This document shows positions 52,048-61,477 of a stretch of DNA of 64,000 nucleotides, piece after piece. Made by a program: the position numbers and the translations under genes. A model generated the notes under the pieces. It saw nothing but the letters and a program-made list of their open reading frames with translations. It ran no database searches and had not been told where the DNA came from. The first letter of the stretch is position 1, and each line of letters begins with the position of its first letter. The stretch is from Bdellovibrionaceae bacterium UBA2339 (GTDB lineage: Bacteria; Bdellovibrionota; Bdellovibrionia; Bdellovibrionales; JAMPXM01): contig DDUL01000006.1 in the NCBI GenBank assembly GCA_002344785.1, positions 3,087 through 67,086 of the forward strand, written 5' to 3'.

Positions 52048-54245
52048 GTCGGTCGCTCCGGCTTCTCTGAACCCTCACCGCGATCCGCTTGCGCCTCGGC
52101 CGCTTCGCCAAGACCCGAATCCAGCAGCGAAAGCTGCACCATCTGCAAGCGCTTCACTTCATCGCGAAGCTTTGCGGCCTCTTCAAACTCAAGGCTTTCC
52201 GCATGTGAGCGCATCTTTCTTCTAAGTCGCTGCACTTCTTTGTCGATCTTTTTGGGATCAAGTCCTTGCTGCAAGGCTTGGTAAACAGCTTCAGGCGAAC
52301 CGAGCTTGGAAATTCCGCCCGCACCGCCGCCCGCACCGCCACGGCCTCGCGCTTGCGGCGCCTGGACTGCATCTGGATTCCCATAGATCTCAATCAAAGA
52401 TTCGCGAACTCGCTTTTTGATCGTCTCAGGCGTGATGCCATGCTCGCGATTGTACGCCTCTTGCTTCGCGCGCCGACGCGCGGTTTCGTCCATGGCTTTT
52501 TGCATCGAATCCGTCACGCGATCCGCGTATAGGATGACCTGGCCATTCGCATTTCGCGCCGCCCGCCCTATGGTCTGAATCAAAGATCTCTCACTTCGCA
52601 AGAAGCCTTCCTTGTCCGCATCGGTGATCGCCACCAGCGACACTTCCGGAATATCCAAGCCCTCGCGAAGCAAATTGATGCCAATCAACACATCGAATAC
52701 GCCCAATCGCAGATCCCGAATGATCTCCGTCCGCTCCACCGTATCGATATCAGAGTGAAGGTACTTCACTTTGATACCCAAGCCCTCATAGTACTCCGTC
52801 AAATCTTCCGCGCTTCGCTTGGTGAGCGTGGTGATCAGCGTACGCTCTTTGCGCGCAATTCGATCCCGCACCTCTTTGAGCAAATCATCGACCTGAAACT
52901 TAGCCGGCCTGACTTCAATACCCGGATCCAACAGCCCCGTGGGACGAATGATCTGTTCGACGATCAAGCCCTCCGACTTTTTCATCTCGTATTCGCCAGG
53001 GGTAGCCGAAACATACACAACGCGATCCACGAGTTTTTCGAACTCCTGAAAATTCAAAGGCCGATTGTCGAGCGCGCTCGGCAAGCGGAAACCATGCTCG
53101 ACGAGCGTCAACTTCCGCGCTCGATCGCCTCGGTACATGCCGCCAATTTGCGGAATGGTGACATGCGACTCATCGACAAAACAAAGAAACTCAGCGGGAA
53201 AATACTCCAGCAATGTCGGCGGCGGCTCACCCGGCTGCCGCCCCGTCAAATGTCGGGAGTAGTTCTCAATGCCTTGGCAAAAGCCCAACTCTTCCATCAT
53301 CTCGATATCGTAATAAGTCCTCTGTTCGAGCCGTTGCGCCTCCAGCAACTTCATTTGCGAATTGAGTTCGACCAAACGTCCGCGAAGCTCGTCTTGAATC
53401 GTTTGAATCGCCGTCTTCGCCCGACCTTCACTGGTGACGTAATGCGAGCCAGGATAAATCGCGATCTGATCCATCTCCGCGAGCACCTCGCCTCGGAGCG
53501 GATCAATCCACGTCAACCGATCCACAAAATCGCCAAAGAACTCCACCCGAATTACGCGATCCTCTTCGTAAGGAGGATGCACATCGACCACATCGCCGCG
53601 CACGCGAAACTTCCCGCGATGAAAATCAATGTCATTGCGCGTGTACTGAATCCGCACAAGCTCACGCAAAAAGTGATCGCGCTTCATTTCCGCGCCGACC
53701 ACAACCTGAATCATCATGCCTTCATAAGCTTCTGGAGATCCCAAACCATAAATGCACGACACCGAGCTCACGATCAAAACATCGCGACGCTCGAGAAGCG
53801 AACGCGTGGCCGAGTGGCGCATGCGATCAATCTGCTCGTTGATCGCCGAGTCTTTCTCGATGAAGGTGTCGGTCGAGGGAATGTAAGCTTCAGGCTGATA
53901 ATAATCGTAGTAACTGACGAAATACTCGACGGCGTTTTTCGGAAACAGCTCCTTGAACTCGGCATAAAGCTGCGCGGCGAGGGTCTTATTGTGTGCCAGC
54001 ACAAGCGTCGGCATGTTCAGCTCCGCAATGACGTTCGCCATAGCGAAGGTCTTGCCGGTGCCGGTCGCACCCAACAGCACTTGATGTTTCACGCCACTAC
54101 GCAAATGCGACAGCATTTCGGCAATGGCCCGCGGCTGATCGCCGGCCGGCTTCATTTCACTGACGAGCTCGAACTGACCGATTGGTTGCCGGCGCCGAGG
54201 ATCCCTCGGCGTCGGAACCTTTGAGGCTACTTCGCCACTTCCCAT
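52044..54245 (-). CDS. uvrB: excinuclease ABC subunit B
   Basis: A 733-residue helicase-like damage-verification protein. Walker A is GATGTGKTFAM; a DESH-type Walker B (VDESHVTIPQIGG), helicase motifs (RTEIIRDLRLGVFDVLIGINLLREGLDIP) and QTIGRAARN are all present. A C-terminal UVR domain (EKIDKEVQRLRRKMRSHAE) binds UvrC. The ATG lies inside the end of cysS (19-base overlap) with GGAAGGA five bases before it. Confidence 0.97.
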   Translation of the reverse strand: MGSGEVASKVPTPRDPRRRQPIGQFELVSEMKPAGDQPRAIAEMLSHLRSGVKHQVLLGATGTGKTFAMANVIAELNMPTLVLAHNKTLAAQLYAEFKELFPKNAVEYFVSYYDYYQPEAYIPSTDTFIEKDSAINEQIDRMRHSATRSLLERRDVLIVSSVSCIYGLGSPEAYEGMMIQVVVGAEMKRDHFLRELVRIQYTRNDIDFHRGKFRVRGDVVDVHPPYEEDRVIRVEFFGDFVDRLTWIDPLRGEVLAEMDQIAIYPGSHYVTSEGRAKTAIQTIQDELRGRLVELNSQMKLLEAQRLEQRTYYDIEMMEELGFCQGIENYSRHLTGRQPGEPPPTLLEYFPAEFLCFVDESHVTIPQIGGMYRGDRARKLTLVEHGFRLPSALDNRPLNFQEFEKLVDRVVYVSATPGEYEMKKSEGLIVEQIIRPTGLLDPGIEVRPAKFQVDDLLKEVRDRIARKERTLITTLTKRSAEDLTEYYEGLGIKVKYLHSDIDTVERTEIIRDLRLGVFDVLIGINLLREGLDIPEVSLVAITDADKEGFLRSERSLIQTIGRAARNANGQVILYADRVTDSMQKAMDETARRRAKQEAYNREHGITPETIKKRVRESLIEIYGNPDAVQAPQARGRGGAGGGAGGISKLGSPEAVYQALQQGLDPKKIDKEVQRLRRKMRSHAESLEFEEAAKLRDEVKRLQMVQLSLLDSGLGEAAEAQADRGEGSEKPERPT

Positions 54246-55687
54246 CGGGATCCTTCCGCCGTGTCTTGCAGTGCAATTCCCATTTGCACCAATTCGTCGC
54301 GCAGCCGATCACTCTCCGCCCAATTCTTCGCATCCCGAAACGCGCGTCGCTCCGCAACCTTCGCGTCGATCGCCGCTCGATCCAATCCTTTTTGTTTGAG
54401 CAACATATCATCGAGTTTGCGCAAGAAGGCCTCAGCCGGCTGCTCAAAGAGCGACAACAACTCACCCCAGCTCGCAAAAAATTGGCGAACCGCCATCGCA
54501 TTGGCGAGCGAGTCCGCCGTGACTTTTCCGGGCTTGAGCGACGCATTGAAAGCCCGCACCACATTGAACAACTCGGCAAACACTTCAGGCGTGTTGAAGT
54601 CATCCGCCATCGCCAAACGAGCCTTTTGATCGGCCGCCTCAATGGCCTTCGCCAGCGAAGCCTGCGGTGCCGTTCCAACAGCGGACCCGGCTTGGATCAC
54701 ACGATCCACGGCCGCAAGCGCTGAGTACACTCGCGCAAGTCCCGCCACGGCTCGCTCAATTCCATCTTCGGAAAAGTCGCTCACCGATCTGTAGTGCACC
54801 GACAGAATCATCCACTTATAAATTTCCGCTTCGTAGGAGGAAAGAAACTCGCGAGCCGTGCGCACATTGCCGATCGACTTCGACATCTTCTTATCGCCGA
54901 AGTTGATCATGTTCCAATGCACCCAATACTTGACGAAGTCTTTGCCAAAGCTTCCTTCGCTTTGCGCCACTTCGTTTTCGTGATGCGGGAAGATCAGATC
55001 CATGCCGCCGCCGTGAATGTCGATCTGCTCGCCAAACAAGGCCGCGACCATCGCCGAACACTCAATGTGCCAACCCGGTCGACCCGCACCCCAAGGCGAA
55101 GGCCAAGACGGCTCGCCGGGTTTAGCCGGCTTCCAAAGCGCGAAGTCGAGTGGGTCGCGTTTTTTCTCGCCGGGCTGAATGCGCGATCCGCTTCGCAGAT
55201 CATCAATGTCGCGCTTTGAGAGTTTGCCATAACCCTCAAAGGACCGAACCGCATAGAGCACTTCGCCGTCTTCAGCGACATAGGCTTTACCTCGCTCGAT
55301 GAGTTTTTCGATCATCGCCACGATTCCCGCCAAGTGCTCAGTGACTTTGGGGTTAGCCGATTGCGGCCTTAGTCCAAGCGTCGCATAGTCGCGGCGATAC
55401 TCATCAATATAGCGTTCGCTGATCACCAGCGAATCCACTTTCTCACGCAAGGCTCGATCGATAATGCGATCATCGATGTCGGTGAAATTGGAAACGTACG
55501 TGACTTTGAAGCCATTCGACTCAAACCAATTTCGGATCATGTTGAAGACAACAGGACCGCGAAAATTTCCGACATGCAAAAAATCGTAAACGGTCGGTCC
55601 ACAAACGTAGATCGACACTTCGCCGGACTTGAGCGGGACAAAAATTTCCTTTTGCTTCGTCAGCGTGTTGTAAATTCGCTGTTCCAT
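54227..55687 (-). CDS. cysS: cysteinyl-tRNA synthetase
   Basis: A 486-residue class I synthetase that charges tRNA-Cys. The HIGH motif is HVGN in CGPTVYDFLHVGNFRG, the KMSKS motif is intact in GDKKMSKSIGN, and the zinc/Cys-specificity residues are in CGPTVYD and HIECSAM with GGMDLIFPHHENEVAQSE. The C-terminal DALR-type helical domain and anticodon-binding part are normal. It begins seven bases after gltX stops, so it is co-transcribed. Confidence 0.97.
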   Translation of the reverse strand: MEQRIYNTLTKQKEIFVPLKSGEVSIYVCGPTVYDFLHVGNFRGPVVFNMIRNWFESNGFKVTYVSNFTDIDDRIIDRALREKVDSLVISERYIDEYRRDYATLGLRPQSANPKVTEHLAGIVAMIEKLIERGKAYVAEDGEVLYAVRSFEGYGKLSKRDIDDLRSGSRIQPGEKKRDPLDFALWKPAKPGEPSWPSPWGAGRPGWHIECSAMVAALFGEQIDIHGGGMDLIFPHHENEVAQSEGSFGKDFVKYWVHWNMINFGDKKMSKSIGNVRTAREFLSSYEAEIYKWMILSVHYRSVSDFSEDGIERAVAGLARVYSALAAVDRVIQAGSAVGTAPQASLAKAIEAADQKARLAMADDFNTPEVFAELFNVVRAFNASLKPGKVTADSLANAMAVRQFFASWGELLSLFEQPAEAFLRKLDDMLLKQKGLDRAAIDAKVAERRAFRDAKNWAESDRLRDELVQMGIALQDTAEGSRWEVAK

Positions 55688-55694
55688 CCGTCAC

Positions 55695-57149
55695 CTATCC
55701 AAGTTTTTCCGCACGACCGATCAACGAACTCTTCTTCATCATCGGCACCAAAAGCTTCACTTCCGTGCCCTGCGGCTGACCGATCACCGCCACGCGAATC
55801 GGCTGGAACAAATGTTTGCCCTTAACACCCGCCAAATCTTTCACGCGATCCTGAAGCGCCAAAAAATCAGCTTCGCTGAGCTTCTCACCCGGAAAGGCCC
55901 GCAGTTCTTGAAGCCAAGCTTGCCAAACTTTCTTCGCCTCGGGCCACGCACAAACTTCCTGCGCTTCAGGCTTCACGCTAAAGGCCGAATCATCGAGCAA
56001 TCGGTACAGCGGCACGGCGTCCGCCAAGGTCTGCATGGAAGTCTTAAAAGCATTCAGCGTTTGCTCTCGCCACGCCTGATTTTCAGCCTGCGGCAAGCTG
56101 AGCCCCGCTTCACGCAAGAAAGGCTCCACGCGCGCCCAAAGCTCTTCGGTCGGTAAGGCCCGCAGATAAGTGGCGTTCATCCACAAAAGCTTCGTCTCAT
56201 CAAACACCGCCGGCGCGGGATTGAATCGCTCATGAGTGAAGAGCTGAATCTGCTCATCGCGCGACAAGATCTCGCGTCCATCCGGCGACGACCATCCGCT
56301 CAGCAAAATGAAATTGTTGAGCGCCTCCGGCAAGTAGCCACGCAAGCGGAAGTCATTGCACGAGGTCGCACCATGGCGCTTGGAAAGCTTTTGCTTATCC
56401 GGCCCCAAGATGAACGACAAATGTCCAAACTGCGGCAACGGAAATTTGAGCGCTTCATAGATCATCATCTGGCGCAAGGTATTGGAAAGATGCTCCTCGG
56501 CGCGGAACACATGCGTGATCTGCATCAAAGCATCATCGATCACGCAGCAAAAGTTGTAGACGGGCATGCCGTTTGAGCGCACCAGAACAAAGTCGCCGAC
56601 CATGTCTGAAGGAAATCGCACTTCGCCGCGCACCAAATCCTGCACGAAGTAATCGCGCTTTTCCGCCACGCGAAAGCGAATCGCTCCCGGCTCGCCTCGC
56701 GCGATTCGTGCGCGCGCTTCAGCCGGAGCGACGATCGTCGGCGGAGCTTCGATCTGAGGTGGCTTCCCTGCCGCAATCAACTTCTCTTTGATGACCTCAA
56801 GCTCGGCATCCGTACGAAAATCGTAATACGCCAAGCCTTCGTCCACGAGACGCTCGGCATACTGGCGATAGATGTCTTTTCGCAAACTCTGACGATAAGG
56901 TCCGTGTGGTCCTTGATCTTGCAGTGAATCCGGATGAGGCCCCTCGTCCCACAAAATTCCAAGCCACTTCAGATCGGCGATCTGCATGCGCATCGCCTCT
57001 TCGGTCGAGCGCTCCAAATCCGTATCTTCAATTCGCAAAATGAACTGACCGCCATGCCGGCGAGCGTACAAAAAATTGTAGAGGGCCGTGCGAGCACCAC
57101 CCACATGCAAGTAACCCGTCGGACTTGGAGCAAAGCGAACACGTACCAT
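55695..57149 (-). CDS. gltX: glutamyl-tRNA synthetase
   Basis: A 484-residue class I synthetase. The first motif is FAPSPTGYLHVGGARTALYN and the KMSKS equivalent is KLSKRHGA, typical of bacterial GluRS. The C-terminal anticodon-binding domain is present. ATG 57149 was chosen because the protein begins directly with VRVRFAPSPTG and GAGGG precedes it; the earlier ATG at 57179 adds ten unrelated residues. First gene of the gltX-cysS-uvrB-SGNH-uvrC operon. Confidence 0.97.
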   Translation of the reverse strand: MVRVRFAPSPTGYLHVGGARTALYNFLYARRHGGQFILRIEDTDLERSTEEAMRMQIADLKWLGILWDEGPHPDSLQDQGPHGPYRQSLRKDIYRQYAERLVDEGLAYYDFRTDAELEVIKEKLIAAGKPPQIEAPPTIVAPAEARARIARGEPGAIRFRVAEKRDYFVQDLVRGEVRFPSDMVGDFVLVRSNGMPVYNFCCVIDDALMQITHVFRAEEHLSNTLRQMMIYEALKFPLPQFGHLSFILGPDKQKLSKRHGATSCNDFRLRGYLPEALNNFILLSGWSSPDGREILSRDEQIQLFTHERFNPAPAVFDETKLLWMNATYLRALPTEELWARVEPFLREAGLSLPQAENQAWREQTLNAFKTSMQTLADAVPLYRLLDDSAFSVKPEAQEVCAWPEAKKVWQAWLQELRAFPGEKLSEADFLALQDRVKDLAGVKGKHLFQPIRVAVIGQPQGTEVKLLVPMMKKSSLIGRAEKLG

Positions 57150-57306
57150 AATTGCCCTCGCCACAGTTTGTGGCTTCATCGACTTTCCTGAAATTCTCGC
57201 AGTTCAAACACAAAAACTGCGACCCTAGGCATGCGCCGCAAGGAGCCGCCACAGCCTCAGCCGTTAAGGTTGATAGGATAGCCCGATCCACCGAGCTTCA
57301 GGAACG

Positions 57307-57334
57307 AAAAAACCCGCCGAGAACTCGGCGGGTT
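57307..57334 (-). terminator. intrinsic terminator of the CarD gene
   Basis: Perfect 11-base stem AACCCGCCGAG / CTCGGCGGGTT with a two-base loop, followed on the leftward strand by six T. It separates carD from the gltX operon. Confidence 0.92.
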
Positions 57335-57401
57335 ACCCCTTAGGAGCGCGACCCTTCTGAACTCTGGATTCCAACTCCCGAGTCCAACCCCTAAAACCAA
57401 A

Positions 57402-58514
57402 TTAAAGACCCAAAATCGCCTTCACTTCACCCTCTTGCTCCAGCTGATCGCGCCCCGTGGCGAGGATCAGTTCTTTGATCAAGAGGCTGCGAGCCGTATC
57501 GAGCATCTTGCGCTCGCCAAAACTCAGCTCTTTGTCGACTTTGAGCAGGAAAAGATCCCGCAAAACTTCAGCGATCTCGCGAACGCCTCCGGTTTTAATC
57601 TTTTCCATGTACTCACGATAACGGCGGTTCCAAGTCTGATTGTCGATCTTGACGTTGGTTTGCTTCAAGATGCCGATGACTTCTTCAGCCTCGGTCTTGG
57701 AGATGATGGGCCGTAGGCCTACGCTCTTCACGTTGCCCTGCGGGACCATGATCTTCATGCCCGTTTCCAAAATTTGGATCGAGTAGAACGTGAGCTTTTT
57801 GCCCGCGATCTCCTTGCATTCGATCGCATTCACGCGACCAACACCATGTCCCGGGTATACGGCGTTATCGCCCACCTTGAACTCGATCAACTCATCCCAA
57901 TTGGCCGGCCGCTTCGCCACGATGGGCTGACGCGGACCTTTGGGCTGCGGAATTGGAATATTCTTAAATTCATCATCTTGTTGAGTCTGCTTCATGATCT
58001 CCGGCGAGAGCATGCTCTCCTCGTCGGACTCAACCGGCGAAGCCGTCTCCACCACCGACGTCGTCAACTCAGCCTGAACTGTCGTTTCACTGAACGAAGC
58101 CTGAATGGGCGCGGCTTCTGCCGCCACTCGAGCCGAGTTCGCCTTGGGTTTGATGTTTCGAACGACGGTCTTCACAACAGTCTTAACTGTCGCTTTCATC
58201 GCCGTATTCATGAGCTGTGTGGCCAAAGCCTCAGCCGAATCAAATGCCGCCTGTGCTGCCGACTTCGCCTTGGCTTGAGCCGACTGCGTAGTTTTGGAAT
58301 TCAATGCCGAAGCCGATTTCGCATTTTTAATCGTGGACTTCGAATTCGACGCCGTTGCCGACTTCGCCTTCGACGCCAAGGCCTTCGACGTCTTAGATGA
58401 CGACTTAGCTGGTGTCTTTGCAGGTTTCGAAGTGACCTTCGAAATAGCCGTAGGCTTTTTCGCGGACTTCGGGCTCGTTTTGACGGAGCGTTTTGAACTC
58501 ACGCCATCCTCCAT
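57402..58514 (-). CDS. CarD-family RNA-polymerase-binding regulator with lysine/alanine-rich N-terminal tail
   Basis: A 370-residue protein. Residues about 1-125 are rich in Lys, Ala and Ser (TSKPAKTPAKSSSKTSK, then KAKSATASNSKSTIKNAKSA), like histone H1 tails, followed by an acidic linker. Residues about 175-370 are a full CarD domain: EFKVGDNAVYPGHGVG (Tudor-like RNAP-beta contact), GMKIMVPQGNVKSVGLR, then the helical DNA-binding part with QTWNRRYREYMEKIKTG. Usual CarD proteins are about 160 residues. The start is ATG 58514; an earlier in-frame start at 58631 is less likely. It regulates promoter opening, probably for stress and rRNA genes. Confidence 0.88.
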   Translation of the reverse strand: MEDGVSSKRSVKTSPKSAKKPTAISKVTSKPAKTPAKSSSKTSKALASKAKSATASNSKSTIKNAKSASALNSKTTQSAQAKAKSAAQAAFDSAEALATQLMNTAMKATVKTVVKTVVRNIKPKANSARVAAEAAPIQASFSETTVQAELTTSVVETASPVESDEESMLSPEIMKQTQQDDEFKNIPIPQPKGPRQPIVAKRPANWDELIEFKVGDNAVYPGHGVGRVNAIECKEIAGKKLTFYSIQILETGMKIMVPQGNVKSVGLRPIISKTEAEEVIGILKQTNVKIDNQTWNRRYREYMEKIKTGGVREIAEVLRDLFLLKVDKELSFGERKMLDTARSLLIKELILATGRDQLEQEGEVKAILGL

Positions 58515-58758
58515 GGATCTGCCCCACCGCGCGAAAGCGTTTGGACACAATCCCTTTTGGTTTTCCCAAGAAGGCGCGGATCGCATTGCGAACAACTCGT
58601 TCGCTTTGCTCTTCGCACCTTCATCGACCACTTCACATCGACCTAACGAATCGGCGCGCCGTCGGCCTCACAGATTGAGGCTCAGAACTTATGCAGCGCG
58701 TTTCGCTCCAAGAAGGCATCGGCGATCTCGACCGCAATCTCACCCGCGATACCTTTCG

Positions 58759-58833
58759 CTCTCAGACCGGTCACTCTCAGACCGGTCACTCTCAGACTGG
58801 TCGCTCTCAGACCGATCGCTCTCAGACCGGCTT
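58759..58833. repeat. 15-bp minisatellite, five units
   Basis: Five units of CTCTCAGACCGGTCA-type sequence, the third to fifth with one to three changes (ACTGGTCG, ACCGATCG, ACCGGCTT). It lies about 245-320 bases above the carD start. Confidence 0.88.
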
Positions 58834-59084
58834 TTTGAGGGCCGCCCTAAAAGTCCCAAACTTCACCCACAAAGGAGCAAAGTTCGGCTGAGCGCAGGAC
58901 GGAGTTTTACCACCGATGACACTGTCCATCAAGAAACGGGGCCACTTTACGGCAGCCTCATCCAAGAATTTCAGGGAATTTAAGATGACGAGGCCTCAAT
59001 CCAAATGAGAGGCCTCTCGCATAATGCGCTGTGTAAATAGGTCAGGGGTGAGACTGACGAAATACGCCAGACCCTTGAGGAAAC

Positions 59085-59103
59085 GAGGGGCCGGCCGCCC
59101 CTC
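59085..59103 (-). terminator. possible terminator of the subtilase gene
   Basis: Stem GAGGGGC / GCCCCTC with loop CGGCC, starting 7 bases after the stop. The following leftward sequence is GTTTCC, so the T-run is weak. Confidence 0.4.
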
Positions 59104-59109
59104 TCGAGT

Positions 59110-61323
59110 TCACTCGGCTGTCACAATCAAAGCATAGGGCTGCTGACCCATGGGCACATTCGCCCCTCGCACTTCGATGCGATAGTCGCCGGGATTAACC
59201 TGGAGACTCATGAACTCGTGATTGTTGGCGCGATCCTGACGATCAATGCGCGGCCCGCTCACCGACACCAGCGACAAGTCCAAATCATTGACCAGCGCTT
59301 TGGCGGCTCCGGCGGCCCCAGGCGCATCCGTGTACACCAAGGTTGCCGTCAATCGGGCCGACTTCATCAAGCGAATGGGATAGGCGTGCACTTCACCGAC
59401 GGCCAATCCTTTTCGCTCATCGATCAGCATCGAAGTTTCCAAACGCGTCGCCTGATCCGCATTCACGCGTCCAAAGCCTTGATCCATGTTGGGTCGCTCG
59501 GTGAGAAGCTCTTGCCCACGCGATGCTCCCACAGCGCCGAACTGGCCCGGAAACAAATCTTCGCTGGTATGCATGAGAATACCTTTAACCAAGGCCGCCG
59601 AGGGCTGTGTCAGCTGACGCTCCTTGCGCAGATACTCGCGCACAATCGCCGCAGCTCCCGCCACCAGTGGCGTCGACATCGAAGTTCCGCCCGACCAAGC
59701 ATACAGCGAATTGTACAATCCCCAGAGCGGATCTGATTTGGGATGCTGAGACTTCAGCGACAAAATGTTCGTGCCGGGGGCAACGACCTCAGGCTTCAAG
59801 CGACCATCTTTAGTTGGTCCACGGCTTGAGAACGGCGCCAGTCCCCGCTCATTGTCCGAGAGCATTGAGCTCGCGAGCGGTTCAACGCCCCACTTCTCTT
59901 GGCCGATTTTCAACTCAATGAGCTTTCGTTGAATGCCGCCATTTTTCACAAAGTTTTTGCTCGATCCCACAGTGAGCACGTTTTTCGCCGTGCCGGGCGA
60001 CGAGATCGAGTTGCCGTCGATGCGCCCGTCTTTGTCGGCATCTTCACCGTTGTTGCCCGCCGCGAACAGTAGCAAGAACTCGGGATTCTGGTGCATGTAC
60101 TCATCCACTTGTTGGGCCATGGCATCGTAGTTTCCGAAGCCCGCGGCCGCACCCCACGAATTGGAGTGAATGCGCGCGCCCGCAGCTTGGGCTTTGCCGA
60201 ACATGTCTTTGAGTTTGGAAGGCACACTCAAGTTGTCGAGCATCGGGCTCCACATCGACTGCGGAATCAGATGCGAAAGCGGAGCGGCGCCAGGAATTCC
60301 GGTGGCCGAGGCCGCACCATCACCGCCAATGGAACCGCCGACATGCGTGCCGTGACCCATCGGATCTTCCCAGCTTTTGGAGAAGAGTCCGTGGATGAAG
60401 CCTTGAGGAATTCGGCCATTCACATCTTGATGCACATTTTGCGTGTCGCCGCGATCAAAGCCGGTGTCGGCGAATGCGGCGATCTCGCCTTGGCCGCGAA
60501 GGCCTCGGGCCCACACGGCGTCGAGCTTCATGAGCTTCGTGCCTGATTCAAAGCCTGTGAGATCTGAATAGTCTCCGGGAGTGGAGAGGAGACCGAAGCG
60601 CAAGTAGTCGTCCTTGAACCAAGGCAACTCAAGTTGCGCGAGAGGTTCGACCCATTCCACTTCGCTTTGCTTCACCAAGTCGTAGAGCGCACTTCGGCGC
60701 GCCTCAACGACCAGCGAACGTCCGGAGTTATCAAGAACTTTGATGTTCTTTGGCAGCTTGCCGATTCGCGTTTGTCCAGGGAACAGTCGCACCAACGCCC
60801 GCAGGCTCGGATCACCGCTGAAAATCGAGCTTGTGCCCAGCTCAGGCGCAAGTTTCCACCAAGGTTGATAAGGAACAAGCGCGTGAATTCGCGGCGAGGA
60901 CTTGGACAGCACTTGCGCATCTTTCGGCGCCACTGAAATCACCAGCGCGTGATCCGGCAGATAACGAAGCACTTTCACTTTGAGACTGGCCAAGTTCTTC
61001 AGATCTTCGCGTTTGATGGTGTCGCGCATTTGCACGACGTAAACTTGCAGGCCCTTTGCCGGAGCACGCTTGGCTGGACGCTTTTCGCGTGTGCCCACCC
61101 AGCTGATGCCTGTGGCCTCGAGCTGCGTATCAAACATTGGCAGAGAAAAGCTCTGTGCGCTTTGGCTATGCAGATCGCGGAGATTCAAGTCGCCACCGCG
61201 CAATCGAAGCAAGGGCTCTTCGGCATGGGCGCCCCATCCGAGTAGCAGACCCAGAGACAGAACCAGGCCGATGCGTCCTGCCCGAGACAAACGATGCAAT
61301 GCATTGCGTGCTTGTGAAATCAC
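59110..61323 (-). CDS. exported subtilisin-family serine protease (S8)
   Basis: A 737-residue secreted protease. A signal peptide (GLVLSLGLLLGWGAHA) is followed by a propeptide-like region and the catalytic domain. The triad is seen as AFADTGFDRGD (Asp), GHGTHVGGSIGGDGA (His) and SGGTSMSTPLVAG (Ser), with the oxyanion Asn in FAAGNNGED. A C-terminal beta domain resembles P-type/PPC domains. The start is GTG 61323, chosen because GGGAGG lies seven bases before it; the longer open frame upstream lacks support. It is probably involved in degrading prey or environmental protein. Confidence 0.93.
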   Translation of the reverse strand: MISQARNALHRLSRAGRIGLVLSLGLLLGWGAHAEEPLLRLRGGDLNLRDLHSQSAQSFSLPMFDTQLEATGISWVGTREKRPAKRAPAKGLQVYVVQMRDTIKREDLKNLASLKVKVLRYLPDHALVISVAPKDAQVLSKSSPRIHALVPYQPWWKLAPELGTSSIFSGDPSLRALVRLFPGQTRIGKLPKNIKVLDNSGRSLVVEARRSALYDLVKQSEVEWVEPLAQLELPWFKDDYLRFGLLSTPGDYSDLTGFESGTKLMKLDAVWARGLRGQGEIAAFADTGFDRGDTQNVHQDVNGRIPQGFIHGLFSKSWEDPMGHGTHVGGSIGGDGAASATGIPGAAPLSHLIPQSMWSPMLDNLSVPSKLKDMFGKAQAAGARIHSNSWGAAAGFGNYDAMAQQVDEYMHQNPEFLLLFAAGNNGEDADKDGRIDGNSISSPGTAKNVLTVGSSKNFVKNGGIQRKLIELKIGQEKWGVEPLASSMLSDNERGLAPFSSRGPTKDGRLKPEVVAPGTNILSLKSQHPKSDPLWGLYNSLYAWSGGTSMSTPLVAGAAAIVREYLRKERQLTQPSAALVKGILMHTSEDLFPGQFGAVGASRGQELLTERPNMDQGFGRVNADQATRLETSMLIDERKGLAVGEVHAYPIRLMKSARLTATLVYTDAPGAAGAAKALVNDLDLSLVSVSGPRIDRQDRANNHEFMSLQVNPGDYRIEVRGANVPMGQQPYALIVTAE

Positions 61324-61477
61324 GAGGTGACCTCCCGAAGTCATTTCAGTTTTCTGCACTTTACGAAAGCATGAGGGCCTTCGACTTGGAAAGCGCAAAG
61401 TGCGTAACGCAGAGTTTCTTGGTTCGTTTATTTGGTCGTTTATTTGGTCGTTTCGTTTCGCATTTCAATTGAGGAAC

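Larger units (their letters stand above)
58515..59109. other. intergenic region upstream of carD, with a 15-bp minisatellite
   Basis: About 595 bases without a convincing gene. It contains the 15-bp tandem repeat (58759-58833) and, at its right end, a possible terminator of the subtilase gene. Several frames are open because of the repeat; none has a good start. Confidence 0.55.

Noticed and set aside
52755..54224. 489-codon open frame on the plus strand
   Set aside because: It is antisense to uvrB, whose motifs are complete. Long antisense frames are expected in high-GC genes with this codon bias; the translation has no family features.
58294..58983. 229-codon plus-strand frame with SLSDR repeats
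   Set aside because: Its first part is antisense to carD and the rest reads through the 15-bp repeat; no ribosome-binding site.
59005..59040. CTCGCATAATGCGCTGTGTAAAT as a dif site
   Set aside because: The left half resembles a XerC arm (CGCATAA), but the right arm matches poorly at the required spacing. Likely chance.
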